Source of the DNA: Isosphaera sp. | Lineage (GTDB): Bacteria; Planctomycetota; Planctomycetia; Gemmatales; Gemmataceae | Length of the DNA: 64,000 bases | Reading direction: 5' to 3' | Assembly: GCA_013822345.1 (NCBI GenBank) | Contig: PNKH01000008.1 | Location: 48,581 to 112,580 of the forward strand | Shown here: in pieces, positions 1-7,771 of the stretch | How positions within the stretch are numbered: the stretch's first letter is position 1 | How the letters are laid out: every line of letters starts with the position of its first letter | Made by a program: the position numbers and the translations under genes | Notes under the pieces: model-generated | What the model saw: the letters and a program-made list of their open reading frames with translations, nothing else | What the model was told of the DNA's origin: nothing | The model's database searches: none

Positions 1-810
1 ACGAACATCATCAACTCGATCGGGGCGGGCAAGCCGCTCCGGTACAACCCGGACATGAACTTCGTCATCGTCCCGCCGGGCCAGAAGAAGGTGCCGGTGA
101 AGGTCACCCTGTCCCCGCACGAGTCGGACCCGGGCCCGTTCCCGGTCCCGGACAACGCCCCGATCGAGGGCTGGCCGGCGTACTACAAGCGGGACCCGGG
201 GCTGAAGGGCCTCACCCTCGACGAGGTCCAGCGGGACAAGCTGAACAAGGGCGAGGACCGGCACATGATCGTCCTCGACCCGACCAACCGGGTGGTCCAC
301 GAGTTCTTCGTGGCGAAGAAGACGGACGCCGGGTGGGAGGCCGGGTCCATCGCCACCTTCGACCTGAAGACGAACAAGCTCCGCCCGGACGGGTGGACCT
401 CGGCCGACGCGGCCGGGCTGCCGATCTTCCCGGCCACCGTCCGGTACGACGAGCTGAAGCGCGGGGCGGTCGAGCACGCCCTGCGGGTGACCGTCACCAA
501 CACCCGCCGGGCGTACGTCCACCCGGCCACCCACTGGGCCAGCCAGAAGACGGACGAGAACCTGCCGCGGATGGGCGAGCGGATCCGGCTCCGGAAGGAC
601 TTCGACACGTCCGGCTGCACCCCGGAGGTGAAGACCATCCTGGAGGGGCTGAAGAAGTACGGGATGTTCGTCGCCGACAACGGGCTGGACTGGTCCCTGT
701 CGGTCACCCCGGACGAGCGGATCCCGTCCCTGCACGAGGAGCTGCGGAAGGTCAAGGGGTCGGACTTCGAGGTGGTCGTCCCGCCCCCGGGGTACGTCCC
801 GGCGAAGTGA
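1..810 (+). CDS. conserved hypothetical protein, 5'-truncated by window edge
   Basis: The reading frame is open from base 1 and ends in TGA at 808-810, so the true start lies upstream; the first in-window ATG (position 55) is internal. The visible part is about 269 residues. It contains a short stretch on diverse polar substrates, including a DRH-near-Asp segment, then a conserved run around RPDGWTSADAAGLPI and later ALRVTVTNTRRAYVHPATHW. I recognise this as a conserved exported-protein family of unknown function seen in planctomycetes and actinobacteria (from memory, not searched). No catalytic motif can be named. It converges on the oxidoreductase gene with a palindromic repeat between them. 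Confidence 0.8.
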   Translation, partial: TNIINSIGAGKPLRYNPDMNFVIVPPGQKKVPVKVTLSPHESDPGPFPVPDNAPIEGWPAYYKRDPGLKGLTLDEVQRDKLNKGEDRHMIVLDPTNRVVHEFFVAKKTDAGWEAGSIATFDLKTNKLRPDGWTSADAAGLPIFPATVRYDELKRGAVEHALRVTVTNTRRAYVHPATHWASQKTDENLPRMGERIRLRKDFDTSGCTPEVKTILEGLKKYGMFVADNGLDWSLSVTPDERIPSLHEELRKVKGSDFEVVVPPPGYVPAK

Positions 811-857
811 CCGGGAGGGGCGTGCCCCGGACCTGCTGGAGTGGTCGGTCGGCTCGG

Positions 858-1058
858 CAGGTGGTGCCCCTCACCCGCCGCACGGGGCGAAGCGCCCCGT
901 GCGGCGACCTCTCCCCGGCGGGGAGAGGTGGGGGCCTCGGCGCTCCTCGACGGCAATCCGGATCGGGCGGCTGCCGGGAAGGCCGGTGGTCCCCACCTCT
1001 CCCCGCCGGGGAGAGGTCGGCCCGGCGCTTCGCCGGGCCGGGTGAGGGGCACCACCTG
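858..1058. repeat. CTCTCCCC-type palindromic repeat, copy A
   Basis: Outer arms CAGGTGGTGCCCCTCACCC and its reverse complement bound the unit. Inside are GC-rich stems (GCACGGGGCGAAGCGCCCCGTGC; CCCGGCGCTTCGCCGGG) and two oppositely oriented CCTCTCCCCGSCGGGGAGAGG palindromes. It fills the gap between two convergent genes. The same architecture recurs at 12326-12752. Confidence 0.85.
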
Positions 1059-1100
1059 ACGAGACGACCGGCGGCCCCCCGAATCTCTGCGGCCCCGCCG

Positions 1101-2357
1101 TCACACCTTCGGCAGCTCGAACCCCTTCCGGTACTCCCGGCCCAGCAGCTTGTTCGCCTCCGGGCTGTCCGTCGTCTCGGTCTTGGCGTCGAACGTCAAC
1201 GTCTTCCCGGTCCGGAACGCCAGGTTCCCGAGGTGGCACAGCCGGGTGCTCGCGTGCCCCACCTCGATGTCCGCGTTCGGCTTCGCCTCGCCCCGGACCG
1301 CGTCCACGAAGTTCTTCTGGTGGTTCGCCCCCAGCCCCGGGTCGGCCGCCACCTTCACCTCGTCCCCGTCCCGCACCGACCAGGCGTCGCCCTGGAACAG
1401 CAGCGTCCCCTTCTCCCCGTGCAGGGCCACCCCGTAGGACTGCTTCTCCGGCCCGTTCTTCTCCCAGATCCGGTGCTCCCACACGACCGTGCAGCCGGGG
1501 AAGTCGAACGTCGCCGTCTGGGTGTCCGGGGTCTGCCCGTCGTCGTCGAACACGAACCGCCCGCCCGTCGACGACACCCGGGTCGGGGCGTCCAGGTTCA
1601 GGACGTTCCGGACCACGTCCAGCCCGTGGATCCCGTTGTTCCCGAGCTCGCCGGTACCGAGGTCCCAGAACCAGTGCCACTCGTAGTGGAACCGGTTCTT
1701 CCGGAACGCCAGGGCCGGCGCCGGCCCGAGCCACAGGTCGTAGTCGACCCCGGCCGGCGGGGTCCCGTCCTGCTCCTTGCCGATCGGCTTCCGGTTGCCG
1801 GCGATCCACGCCCGGGCGAACGCCACCTTCCCGAGCTTCCCGGCCTGGACGTACTCCCGGGCCGCCGCCACCGAGGCCGAGCTCCGCCGCTGCGTCCCGG
1901 TCTGCACCACCACCTTGTACTTCCGGGCCGCCTCGACCATCCGCCGGCCCTCGGCCAGGTTGTGCGACACCGGCTTCTCGACGTACACGTGCTTGCCGCG
2001 CTCGGCCGCCCAGATCGTCGCCAGGGCGTGCCAGTGGTCCGGGGCCGACACGACGACCGCGGTCACCGTCTTGTCGTCGAGCACCTTGCGGATGTCGGCC
2101 TCGGCCTTCGGCGGGGACGCCGGGTTCTTCAGCGCGTCGAGGGCCGGCTTGACCATCGACGGGTCGGGGTCGACGAGGTGGGTGACCTCGACGTTCGGGA
2201 TCGCGGCGAACCCGGGGGCGAGCTGCTTGCCGCGGACCCGCAGGCCCATGACCGCGACCCGGACCTTCTCGTTCGGCTTGTCGGCGGCCCGGGCGTAGCT
2301 GGCGGCGGACAGGGTGAGGGCGGACGCGGCGAGGAACTCGCGGCGGGTGGCGGGCAT
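1101..2357 (-). CDS. Gfo/Idh/MocA family oxidoreductase, Tat-exported
   Basis: NAD(P)-dependent sugar or polyol oxidoreductase-like protein of 418 residues. The N-terminus TRREFLAASALTLSAASYARA is a twin-arginine signal, so the enzyme probably acts outside the cytoplasm, as is common for planctomycete members. The Rossmann segment starts near residue 32 (VRVAVMGLRVRG, a loosened GxGxxG), with a SAPDHWH motif near 104-110 and the family EKP motif, carrying the catalytic Lys, at about 127-129. The ATG at 2357 is chosen because the Tat signal begins there; an extension to 2402 would add 15 residues ahead of the signal. Substrate is unknown; the neighbouring sulfatases suggest polysaccharide use. 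Confidence 0.9.
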   Translation of the reverse strand: MPATRREFLAASALTLSAASYARAADKPNEKVRVAVMGLRVRGKQLAPGFAAIPNVEVTHLVDPDPSMVKPALDALKNPASPPKAEADIRKVLDDKTVTAVVVSAPDHWHALATIWAAERGKHVYVEKPVSHNLAEGRRMVEAARKYKVVVQTGTQRRSSASVAAAREYVQAGKLGKVAFARAWIAGNRKPIGKEQDGTPPAGVDYDLWLGPAPALAFRKNRFHYEWHWFWDLGTGELGNNGIHGLDVVRNVLNLDAPTRVSSTGGRFVFDDDGQTPDTQTATFDFPGCTVVWEHRIWEKNGPEKQSYGVALHGEKGTLLFQGDAWSVRDGDEVKVAADPGLGANHQKNFVDAVRGEAKPNADIEVGHASTRLCHLGNLAFRTGKTLTFDAKTETTDSPEANKLLGREYRKGFELPKV

Positions 2358-2447
2358 CGGGTTAACTCCGGGAGGGAAGAGCGGCGGGCGTGCGAAGGAC
2401 ATGGTAACCCGGGCGGGCCCCGGGGGCCAGAAGCCCGGGTCCCGCCC

Positions 2448-2518
2448 CGGTGTGGGAGGGCGAGGCTCCTGCCGAGCCGGAGCTCAAGGCTCGGCAGGAG
2501 CCTCGCCCTCCCACACCG
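2448..2518. repeat. palindrome GAGGCTCCTGCCGAGCC family, copy A
   Basis: Perfect 31-bp inverted repeat (2448-2478 and 2488-2518) with a 9-nt loop. It lies about 20 nt beyond the stop of the sulfatase at 2538. A single arm of the same sequence, with one mismatch, lies inside a coding region at 60154-60178. Confidence 0.9.
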
Positions 2519-2537
2519 AGACACGACCGGGATGGTG

Positions 2538-3956
2538 TCACTCCGGCGGCAGGCGGCCCGGCTCGCGCACCCCCGACCCGGTCCGCTTGGTCAGCGCGTC
2601 GCCCAGGTCGGCGCGGGCCTTCTCCGCCAGCCCGAGCAGCCGCTTCACCACCTCCGGGTGGTCCGCGGCGACGTTCTTCGCCTCCCCGACATCGGCGTCC
2701 AGGTCGTACAGCTCGGCCGCCTCGACCTTCACCTGGCGGTACCGCCCCGGGGTGCCGCCCTTGCCCGGCTCCTGACCCTGCATCGTCCGATAGGTGTGCG
2801 GCAGGATCAGCTTCCACTTCCCGGACCGCACCGCCTGCAGCTCCCCCTGCGCGAAGTAATGGAAATATGCCTCGTGCGGGCACGCCGCCCCCGGCTCGGC
2901 GCGCAACAGCGGGCCGATGTCCTTCCCGTCGATCGGCCGCTTCGGCGGCTCGGCCCCGACCAGCTTCGCCACGGTCGGGAGCACGTCGATCGCCATGGCC
3001 GGCTCGCGGCACCCCGCCCCGGCCGGGATCGTCCCCGGCAGGCGGGCCAGGAACGGCACCCGCACCCCGCCCTCCCACACCGTCCCCTTCCCCTCCCGCA
3101 GCGGGCCGGCCGACCCGGCGTGGTCGCCGTAGCTCAGCCACGGGCCGTTGTCGCTCGTGAACACCACCAGCGTGTTGTCGGCCAGCTTGTGCTCGTCGAG
3201 CGCCTTCAGGATCTCGCCCACCGACCAGTCGATCTCCTGGATCACGTCCCCGAACAGCCCGGCCTTCGACTTCCCCTTGAACGCGTCGCCGGCGAACAGC
3301 GGGACGTGCGGCATCGCGTGCGCCACGTACAGGAAGAACGGCCTCGCCTTGTTCTCGGCGACGAACTTCACCGCCCGCTCGGTGTACTGCCGGGTCAGCT
3401 TCGCCTGGTCGGCGGCGGTCACGTCCGCGTTGACGACCTTCTCGCCGTCGAACAGCGGGAGCGGCGGGTAGGTCCCCTTCTTCGCCTCCGGGTGGTTCGG
3501 CCACATGTCGTTCGAGTACGGCAGGCCGAGGTACGAATCGAACCCGTGCCGGGTGGGGAGGAACTGCGGGTGGTGGCCGAGGTGCCACTTCCCGACCATC
3601 CCGGTCGCGTACCCCTTCGACTTGCACACCTCGGCGAGGGTGGTCTCGTCCGCGTGGATGCCGTGGCGGGCGCCGGGGCCGAGCGCCCCGTGGATGCCGA
3701 CCCGGTTGGCGTAGCACCCGGTCAGGAGCGACGCCCGGCTCGCCGAGCAGACCGGCTGGGAGGCGTGGAAGTCGGTGAACCGGACGCCCTCGTTGGCGAG
3801 GCGGTCGAGGTTCGGGGTCTTGATGTCCTTGGCCCCGTAGCACCCGAGGTCGCCGTACCCGAGGTCGTCGGCGAAGACCAGCACGACGTTCGGCGGGGCG
3901 GCGGCCGCGGCCGGCGGCAGGAGGAGGGCGGCGACGGCGGCCAGGCGGGCGGGCAT
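2538..3956 (-). CDS. exported sulfatase (arylsulfatase type)
   Basis: Type I sulfatase of 472 residues that should hydrolyse sulfate esters. It has a hydrophobic Ala/Leu-rich signal peptide (1-20), the metal-binding FADDLGYGD segment at 28-36 and the formylglycine signature CSASR at 70-74, in which Cys70 would be converted to formylglycine. GKWHLGHH and TSDNGPW motifs further on supply the other expected active-site residues. Start 3956 puts the signal peptide at the N-terminus; the frame is open for another 240 codons upstream but that part has no signal and overlaps the divergent FG-GAP gene. The Ala at the third motif position implies processing without the usual Pro, which the family tolerates. 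Confidence 0.9.
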   Translation of the reverse strand: MPARLAAVAALLLPPAAAAAPPNVVLVFADDLGYGDLGCYGAKDIKTPNLDRLANEGVRFTDFHASQPVCSASRASLLTGCYANRVGIHGALGPGARHGIHADETTLAEVCKSKGYATGMVGKWHLGHHPQFLPTRHGFDSYLGLPYSNDMWPNHPEAKKGTYPPLPLFDGEKVVNADVTAADQAKLTRQYTERAVKFVAENKARPFFLYVAHAMPHVPLFAGDAFKGKSKAGLFGDVIQEIDWSVGEILKALDEHKLADNTLVVFTSDNGPWLSYGDHAGSAGPLREGKGTVWEGGVRVPFLARLPGTIPAGAGCREPAMAIDVLPTVAKLVGAEPPKRPIDGKDIGPLLRAEPGAACPHEAYFHYFAQGELQAVRSGKWKLILPHTYRTMQGQEPGKGGTPGRYRQVKVEAAELYDLDADVGEAKNVAADHPEVVKRLLGLAEKARADLGDALTKRTGSGVREPGRLPPE

Positions 3957-4164
3957 CGGGCGGCTCCGGGGGAGGGATCGGGCACCGGTGATGTTACCGC
4001 CCGGACGCCGGCCGCAACAGCGCCCGCCCGGCGGTTCCCGCACGGCGCGAGTTCCTCGCCCCCGGGTCAACTTCCGGCCGCGGCTTGTATTTCCTCGCCC
4101 GTGTCCTTTGCTTGTGCGACTCGCCCACGTAGCGACGCCTTCCTCCGACGCCCACGGAGCCGAC

Positions 4165-5778
4165 ATGGCCCGCCGCTTCCGCCCCGCCCTCGAAGCCCTC
4201 ACCGACCGCACCGTCCCGGCCCTCGTGTCCGCCGGGTCGTTCGCCACCGGGGCGGGGCCGTTCTTCGCCGCCGTGGCCGACTTCAACGCCGACGGCGACC
4301 TCGACGCCGTCACCGCCGACTTCAACAACAGCACCGCCAGCGTCCTGGCCGGCAACGGCGACGGCACCTTCGGCACCGCGCTCAACTTGACGACCGGGGG
4401 CGGGCCGATCGGCGTCGCGTTCGGCGACTTCAACGGCGACGGGAAGACGGACCTCGTCATCGCCAACGCTGGCTCCGACAGCGTCACCGTCTTCCTGAAC
4501 ACCGGCACCCCCGGCGGGGCCATCACCTTCGGCGCCGGCACAACGTTCGCGACCGCGGTCGATCCGCTCGACATCGTGGTCGCGGACTTCGACGGCGACG
4601 GCAACCTCGACCTCGCCACCACCGACTCCGCCGGCTCGTCCACCATCGGCGTGCTGCGCGGCAACGGCGACGGCACGTTCGCGGCCCGCGTCGCGTTCGC
4701 GGCCGCCGGCTACCCCATCGGCATGACCGCGGTCGACCTCGACGGCGACGGCAGACTCGACCTGGCGGTCGCGCTGGCGACGGGCGACAGCGTCGGCGTG
4801 CTGCGCAACACCAGCACCTCCGGCTCGGTCTCGTTCGACACGTTGGCCACGTTCGCCGTGGGCGACGGCCCGTTCGACGTGACCGCCGGCGACTTCAACG
4901 AGGACGGCAAGATCGACCTGGCGGTGACCAACAACGGCACCAGCTTCGCCTTTCCCACGACCACCGGCTCCACCCTGAGCGTGCTGCTGAACACCTCGAC
5001 GGGGGCCGGCAACGTCAGCTTCGGCGCCCACACCACCTTCGCGACGGGCATGGGGCCGGCCGGCATCGTCGCGGCGGACTTCACCCAGGACGGCAACCTC
5101 GACCTGGCGGTGGCCAACGGCGGGAGCAACACCGTCAGCCTGTTGGCCGGCAACGGCGACGGCACCTTCCAGGCGCAGGTGACGACGGCCGTCAGCGGCA
5201 CCCCGCGGGGGCTGGCGGTCGGCGACCTGGACGGCGACGGCGTGCCCGATGTCATCGTCACGCAGAGCACCGCGGGCACCCTCACCTCCCTGCTGAGCGA
5301 CGCCCCGCTGTTCGTGCCCGCGCCCCCGCCCGCCCCGCCGGCCCCGCCGGCCGCCACCGTTCTGGCCGCGGTGTCCGTGCCCGGGCCGGGCGGGGCCGTC
5401 CGGGTGTTCAACCCGGACGGGTCGCTCCGGTTCGACCTGACCCCGTTCGCCGGATACCGGGGCGGGGTGAACGTGGCCGTCGGGGACGTCACCGGGGACC
5501 GGGTGTCGGACATCGTCGTCGGGACCCGGAACGGGGCGGGGCACGTCAAGGTGTTCGACGGGGCGACCGGGGCGCTGGTCCGGAGCTTCTTCGCGTTCGG
5601 CGGGCGGGTCCGGGGCGGGGTGGCGGTGGCGGCCGTGGACGTGACCGGGGACGGGCGGGCGGACCTGGTCGTCGGGGCCGTCCCGGGCGGGCGGCCGCAC
5701 GTCAAGGTGTTCGACGGGGCGACCGGGGCGCTGCTCCAGAGCTTCCTCCCGCCCGCCGCCCGGCTCCCGAGGAGGTGA
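4165..5778 (+). CDS. FG-GAP/VCBS repeat surface protein
   Basis: Exported or surface protein of 537 residues. The N-terminus carries LEALTDRTVPA (residues 9-19), a variant of the LE-x-L-x-DR motif that also opens two other large exported proteins in this window. The body is a series of FG-GAP repeats with calcium-type loops such as DFNADGDLD, DFNGDGKTD, DFDGDGNLD and DLDGDGVPD, which should form a beta-propeller. After a Pro/Ala linker near residue 385 come two more repeats with GHVKVFDGATGALV and HVKVFDGATGALL. The ATG at 4165 is chosen because the motif begins 9 residues in. Likely adhesion or matrix protein; no catalytic function is visible. Confidence 0.85.
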   Translation: MARRFRPALEALTDRTVPALVSAGSFATGAGPFFAAVADFNADGDLDAVTADFNNSTASVLAGNGDGTFGTALNLTTGGGPIGVAFGDFNGDGKTDLVIANAGSDSVTVFLNTGTPGGAITFGAGTTFATAVDPLDIVVADFDGDGNLDLATTDSAGSSTIGVLRGNGDGTFAARVAFAAAGYPIGMTAVDLDGDGRLDLAVALATGDSVGVLRNTSTSGSVSFDTLATFAVGDGPFDVTAGDFNEDGKIDLAVTNNGTSFAFPTTTGSTLSVLLNTSTGAGNVSFGAHTTFATGMGPAGIVAADFTQDGNLDLAVANGGSNTVSLLAGNGDGTFQAQVTTAVSGTPRGLAVGDLDGDGVPDVIVTQSTAGTLTSLLSDAPLFVPAPPPAPPAPPAATVLAAVSVPGPGGAVRVFNPDGSLRFDLTPFAGYRGGVNVAVGDVTGDRVSDIVVGTRNGAGHVKVFDGATGALVRSFFAFGGRVRGGVAVAAVDVTGDGRADLVVGAVPGGRPHVKVFDGATGALLQSFLPPAARLPRR

Positions 5779-5887
5779 CGGTCGCCCCCGGCCCCCTCGG
5801 GGCGCCCGTCGGCGCGGAGGCCGCCGGCGGCGTAGTCGACCGGCTCGTACCCGAGCCCGGGCGGCGGGCGACCGACCCGGCCCGGCG

Positions 5888-7240
5888 TCAGCCCTCGCCC
5901 TCGTCGTCCTTCGCCTTCTTCTTCATCGGCACCCACAGCGGGGCCATCTGCTCGCCGCTCCACTTGTCCCAGTCGGCCTTCAGTTCCTTCGCCTTGTCCG
6001 GCATCGCGTCGGACAGGTCCTTGGTCTCCCCGATGTCGTCCTTCAGGTTGTACAGCAGCACCTTGTTCACCCCGTCGATGGTGCTCGCCACCAGCTTGAA
6101 GTCGCCCTTGCGGATCGCCCACTGCGGGCCGAACCGCCAGTACAGCACCGGGTGCGGCGGGTCCTTCACCTTCCCGGTCAGGTGCGGCAGCAGGTCGACC
6201 CCGTCGAGCTTCCAGGACGGGTCGATCTTCCCGCCGGCGGCGACCACCGCGGTCGGCAGGAGGTCGAGGTTCTGGATCGGGTGGTCGAACGTGGTGCCGG
6301 CCGGGATCACCCCCTTCCACTGGGCGCAGAACGGGACCCGGGTGCCGCCCTCCAGGGTGGTCGCCTTGAACCCCCGGAGCGGGCCGTTGCCCGAGGTGGT
6401 CGACTTCGTCGGCCCGCCGTTGTCGCTGAAGAAGAACACCAGGGTGTTCTCCTCCTCGCCCATCTCCTTCACCTTCCCGAGCACCTTCCCGACCGCGTCG
6501 TCCATCGCCGACATCATCGCCGCGAACGTCTTCCGGTCGCCCTCCAGCTTCGGGAACCGGGCCAGGTACTTCTCGGTCGCCTGCAGCGGGGCGTGCTGGG
6601 CGTTGAACGGCAGGTACAGGAAGAACGGCTTCCCCTTCTGCTTCCCGACCCAGTCGGCCGCCCGCTCGCCGTACGCGTCGGTGGTGTAGAACGTGTCGTC
6701 CTTCACCGGGGTGACGGTCGGGGCCTTCCGGCTGTCGACGAAGTTCGGCGGGTTGAAGAACGGGGTGTTGGCGACGGTCCCGTAGAACTCGTCGAACCCG
6801 CGGGCCATCGGCAGGTACTTCTCCCCGCCGCCGAGGTGCCACTTCCCGACCGCGCAGGTGGCGTACCCCAGCTCCTTCATCCGGTCGGCGAACGTCTTCT
6901 CGGTCAGCGGCAGGCCGAACGGGACCGGGCCCTTGCCGATCCCGGTCCCGCCGCCCTCGTTGAACTCGTGCCCGAACCGGGTCGGGTACCGGCCGGTCAT
7001 CAGCCCGGCCCGGCACGGGGAGCAGTACGTCGCGGCGACGTACCCGGCGGTGAACCGGACCCCGTTCTTGGCGATCGAGTCGATGTTCGGGGTGGGGATC
7101 GACTTGTTCCCCTGGAACCCGTACTCGCCGTAACCCACGTCGTCGGATAGGAACACGATCACGTTCGGCTTCTTGCCGTCGGCGGCGGCCGCCGCGAGGG
7201 CGGTCAGGCCGACGGCGGCCACGGACAGGACCAGTCGCAT
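5888..7240 (-). CDS. exported sulfatase
   Basis: Second type I sulfatase, 450 residues. It has a signal peptide (1-20), FLSDDVGYGEYG at 30-41 for metal binding and the canonical formylglycine signature CSPCR at 73-77. GKWHLGGG and FSDNGGPT are also present. The C-terminal tail is Lys/Asp/Glu-rich. It resembles arylsulfatases of the planctomycete type rather than iduronate sulfatases. It lies tail-to-tail with the FG-GAP gene, with 109 bp between stops. Confidence 0.92.
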   Translation of the reverse strand: MRLVLSVAAVGLTALAAAAADGKKPNVIVFLSDDVGYGEYGFQGNKSIPTPNIDSIAKNGVRFTAGYVAATYCSPCRAGLMTGRYPTRFGHEFNEGGGTGIGKGPVPFGLPLTEKTFADRMKELGYATCAVGKWHLGGGEKYLPMARGFDEFYGTVANTPFFNPPNFVDSRKAPTVTPVKDDTFYTTDAYGERAADWVGKQKGKPFFLYLPFNAQHAPLQATEKYLARFPKLEGDRKTFAAMMSAMDDAVGKVLGKVKEMGEEENTLVFFFSDNGGPTKSTTSGNGPLRGFKATTLEGGTRVPFCAQWKGVIPAGTTFDHPIQNLDLLPTAVVAAGGKIDPSWKLDGVDLLPHLTGKVKDPPHPVLYWRFGPQWAIRKGDFKLVASTIDGVNKVLLYNLKDDIGETKDLSDAMPDKAKELKADWDKWSGEQMAPLWVPMKKKAKDDEGEG

Positions 7241-7280
7241 GGGAACCCCGGGAGAAGGGAGACGTGTTGGGCGAAAGGTG

Positions 7281-7316
7281 AAACCCCGGCCCGCGCGGGG
7301 CGGACCGGGGTTTTTC
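7281..7316. terminator. hairpin with T-tract
   Basis: AAACCCCGG and CCGGGGTTTTT bound a GC-rich stem-loop in the gap between two minus-strand genes. It is placed to end the small membrane-protein transcript coming from 7588. The longer T-run is on the plus strand, so direction is uncertain. Confidence 0.5.
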
Positions 7317-7339
7317 CTATCCCGGGGGCGGGCCGGCGG

Positions 7340-7588
7340 TCAGATCATCGACCCGTCGCCGCGCGGGCCGCTGTCGTCCCCGACCCGGGTGAACAGCCAG
7401 GCGACGAAGGCCAGGAAGGCGACCACCCCGATGACGATCAGGACGCCGAACTCCGGGCTGCCGGCCGGGGCGACCTCGGCCGGGTCGGCCTTGGAGGTCG
7501 GGGTCGGGCGGGCGGCGGCGGCGAGCGGGACGGCGGCCACCGCCAGCCACGCCAGCGCCGGACGGAACCAGTTGGTGATGACGGACAT
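7340..7588 (-). CDS. small membrane protein
   Basis: Protein of 82 residues starting at 7588 behind GGAGGG (7 nt spacing). An N-terminal hydrophobic segment (about 12-26, ending in an AAA-type site) looks like a signal peptide, followed by a short polar Pro/Lys stretch, then a transmembrane helix (FGVLIVIGVVAFLAFVAWLF) and a basic/acidic tail. Probably a single-pass membrane anchor. No family recognised. It sits between a sulfatase and the SEC-C/TPR gene on the same strand. Confidence 0.7.
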   Translation of the reverse strand: MSVITNWFRPALAWLAVAAVPLAAAARPTPTSKADPAEVAPAGSPEFGVLIVIGVVAFLAFVAWLFTRVGDDSGPRGDGSMI

Positions 7589-7714
7589 CGGACGCCCTCC
7601 TGGTGTCGGGGGGCCGGACACCCATCCGGTGTGACACCCGCGCCTACCCCATTGTTCGCGCGCGGGCGGCCGGGATAAAGGGGGAAACGCCCGCGGCGAA
7701 CACCGTACCGGTTC

Positions 7715-7771
7715 GAGCGTCCGCCGCTTGCGGCGTTGCGTCGCCCGCAACGCCGCAAGCGGCGGACGCTC
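7715..7771. repeat. palindrome CGCCGCTTGCGGCGTTGCG family, copy A
   Basis: Perfect 26-bp arms (7715-7740 and 7746-7771) with a 5-nt loop, overlapping the last two bases of the SEC-C/TPR gene. The same core recurs at 22485-22546. Confidence 0.9.

Noticed and set aside
841..1059. Small open frame with MVGRLGRWCPSPAARGEAPR-type peptide
   Set aside because: It is the translation of the CTCTCCCC repeat; such peptides recur wherever the repeat occurs.
333..6689. A 2118-codon open frame on the plus strand
   Set aside because: It runs antisense or out of frame through at least four good genes and has the Arg/Pro/Gly-rich composition of a high-GC shadow frame.
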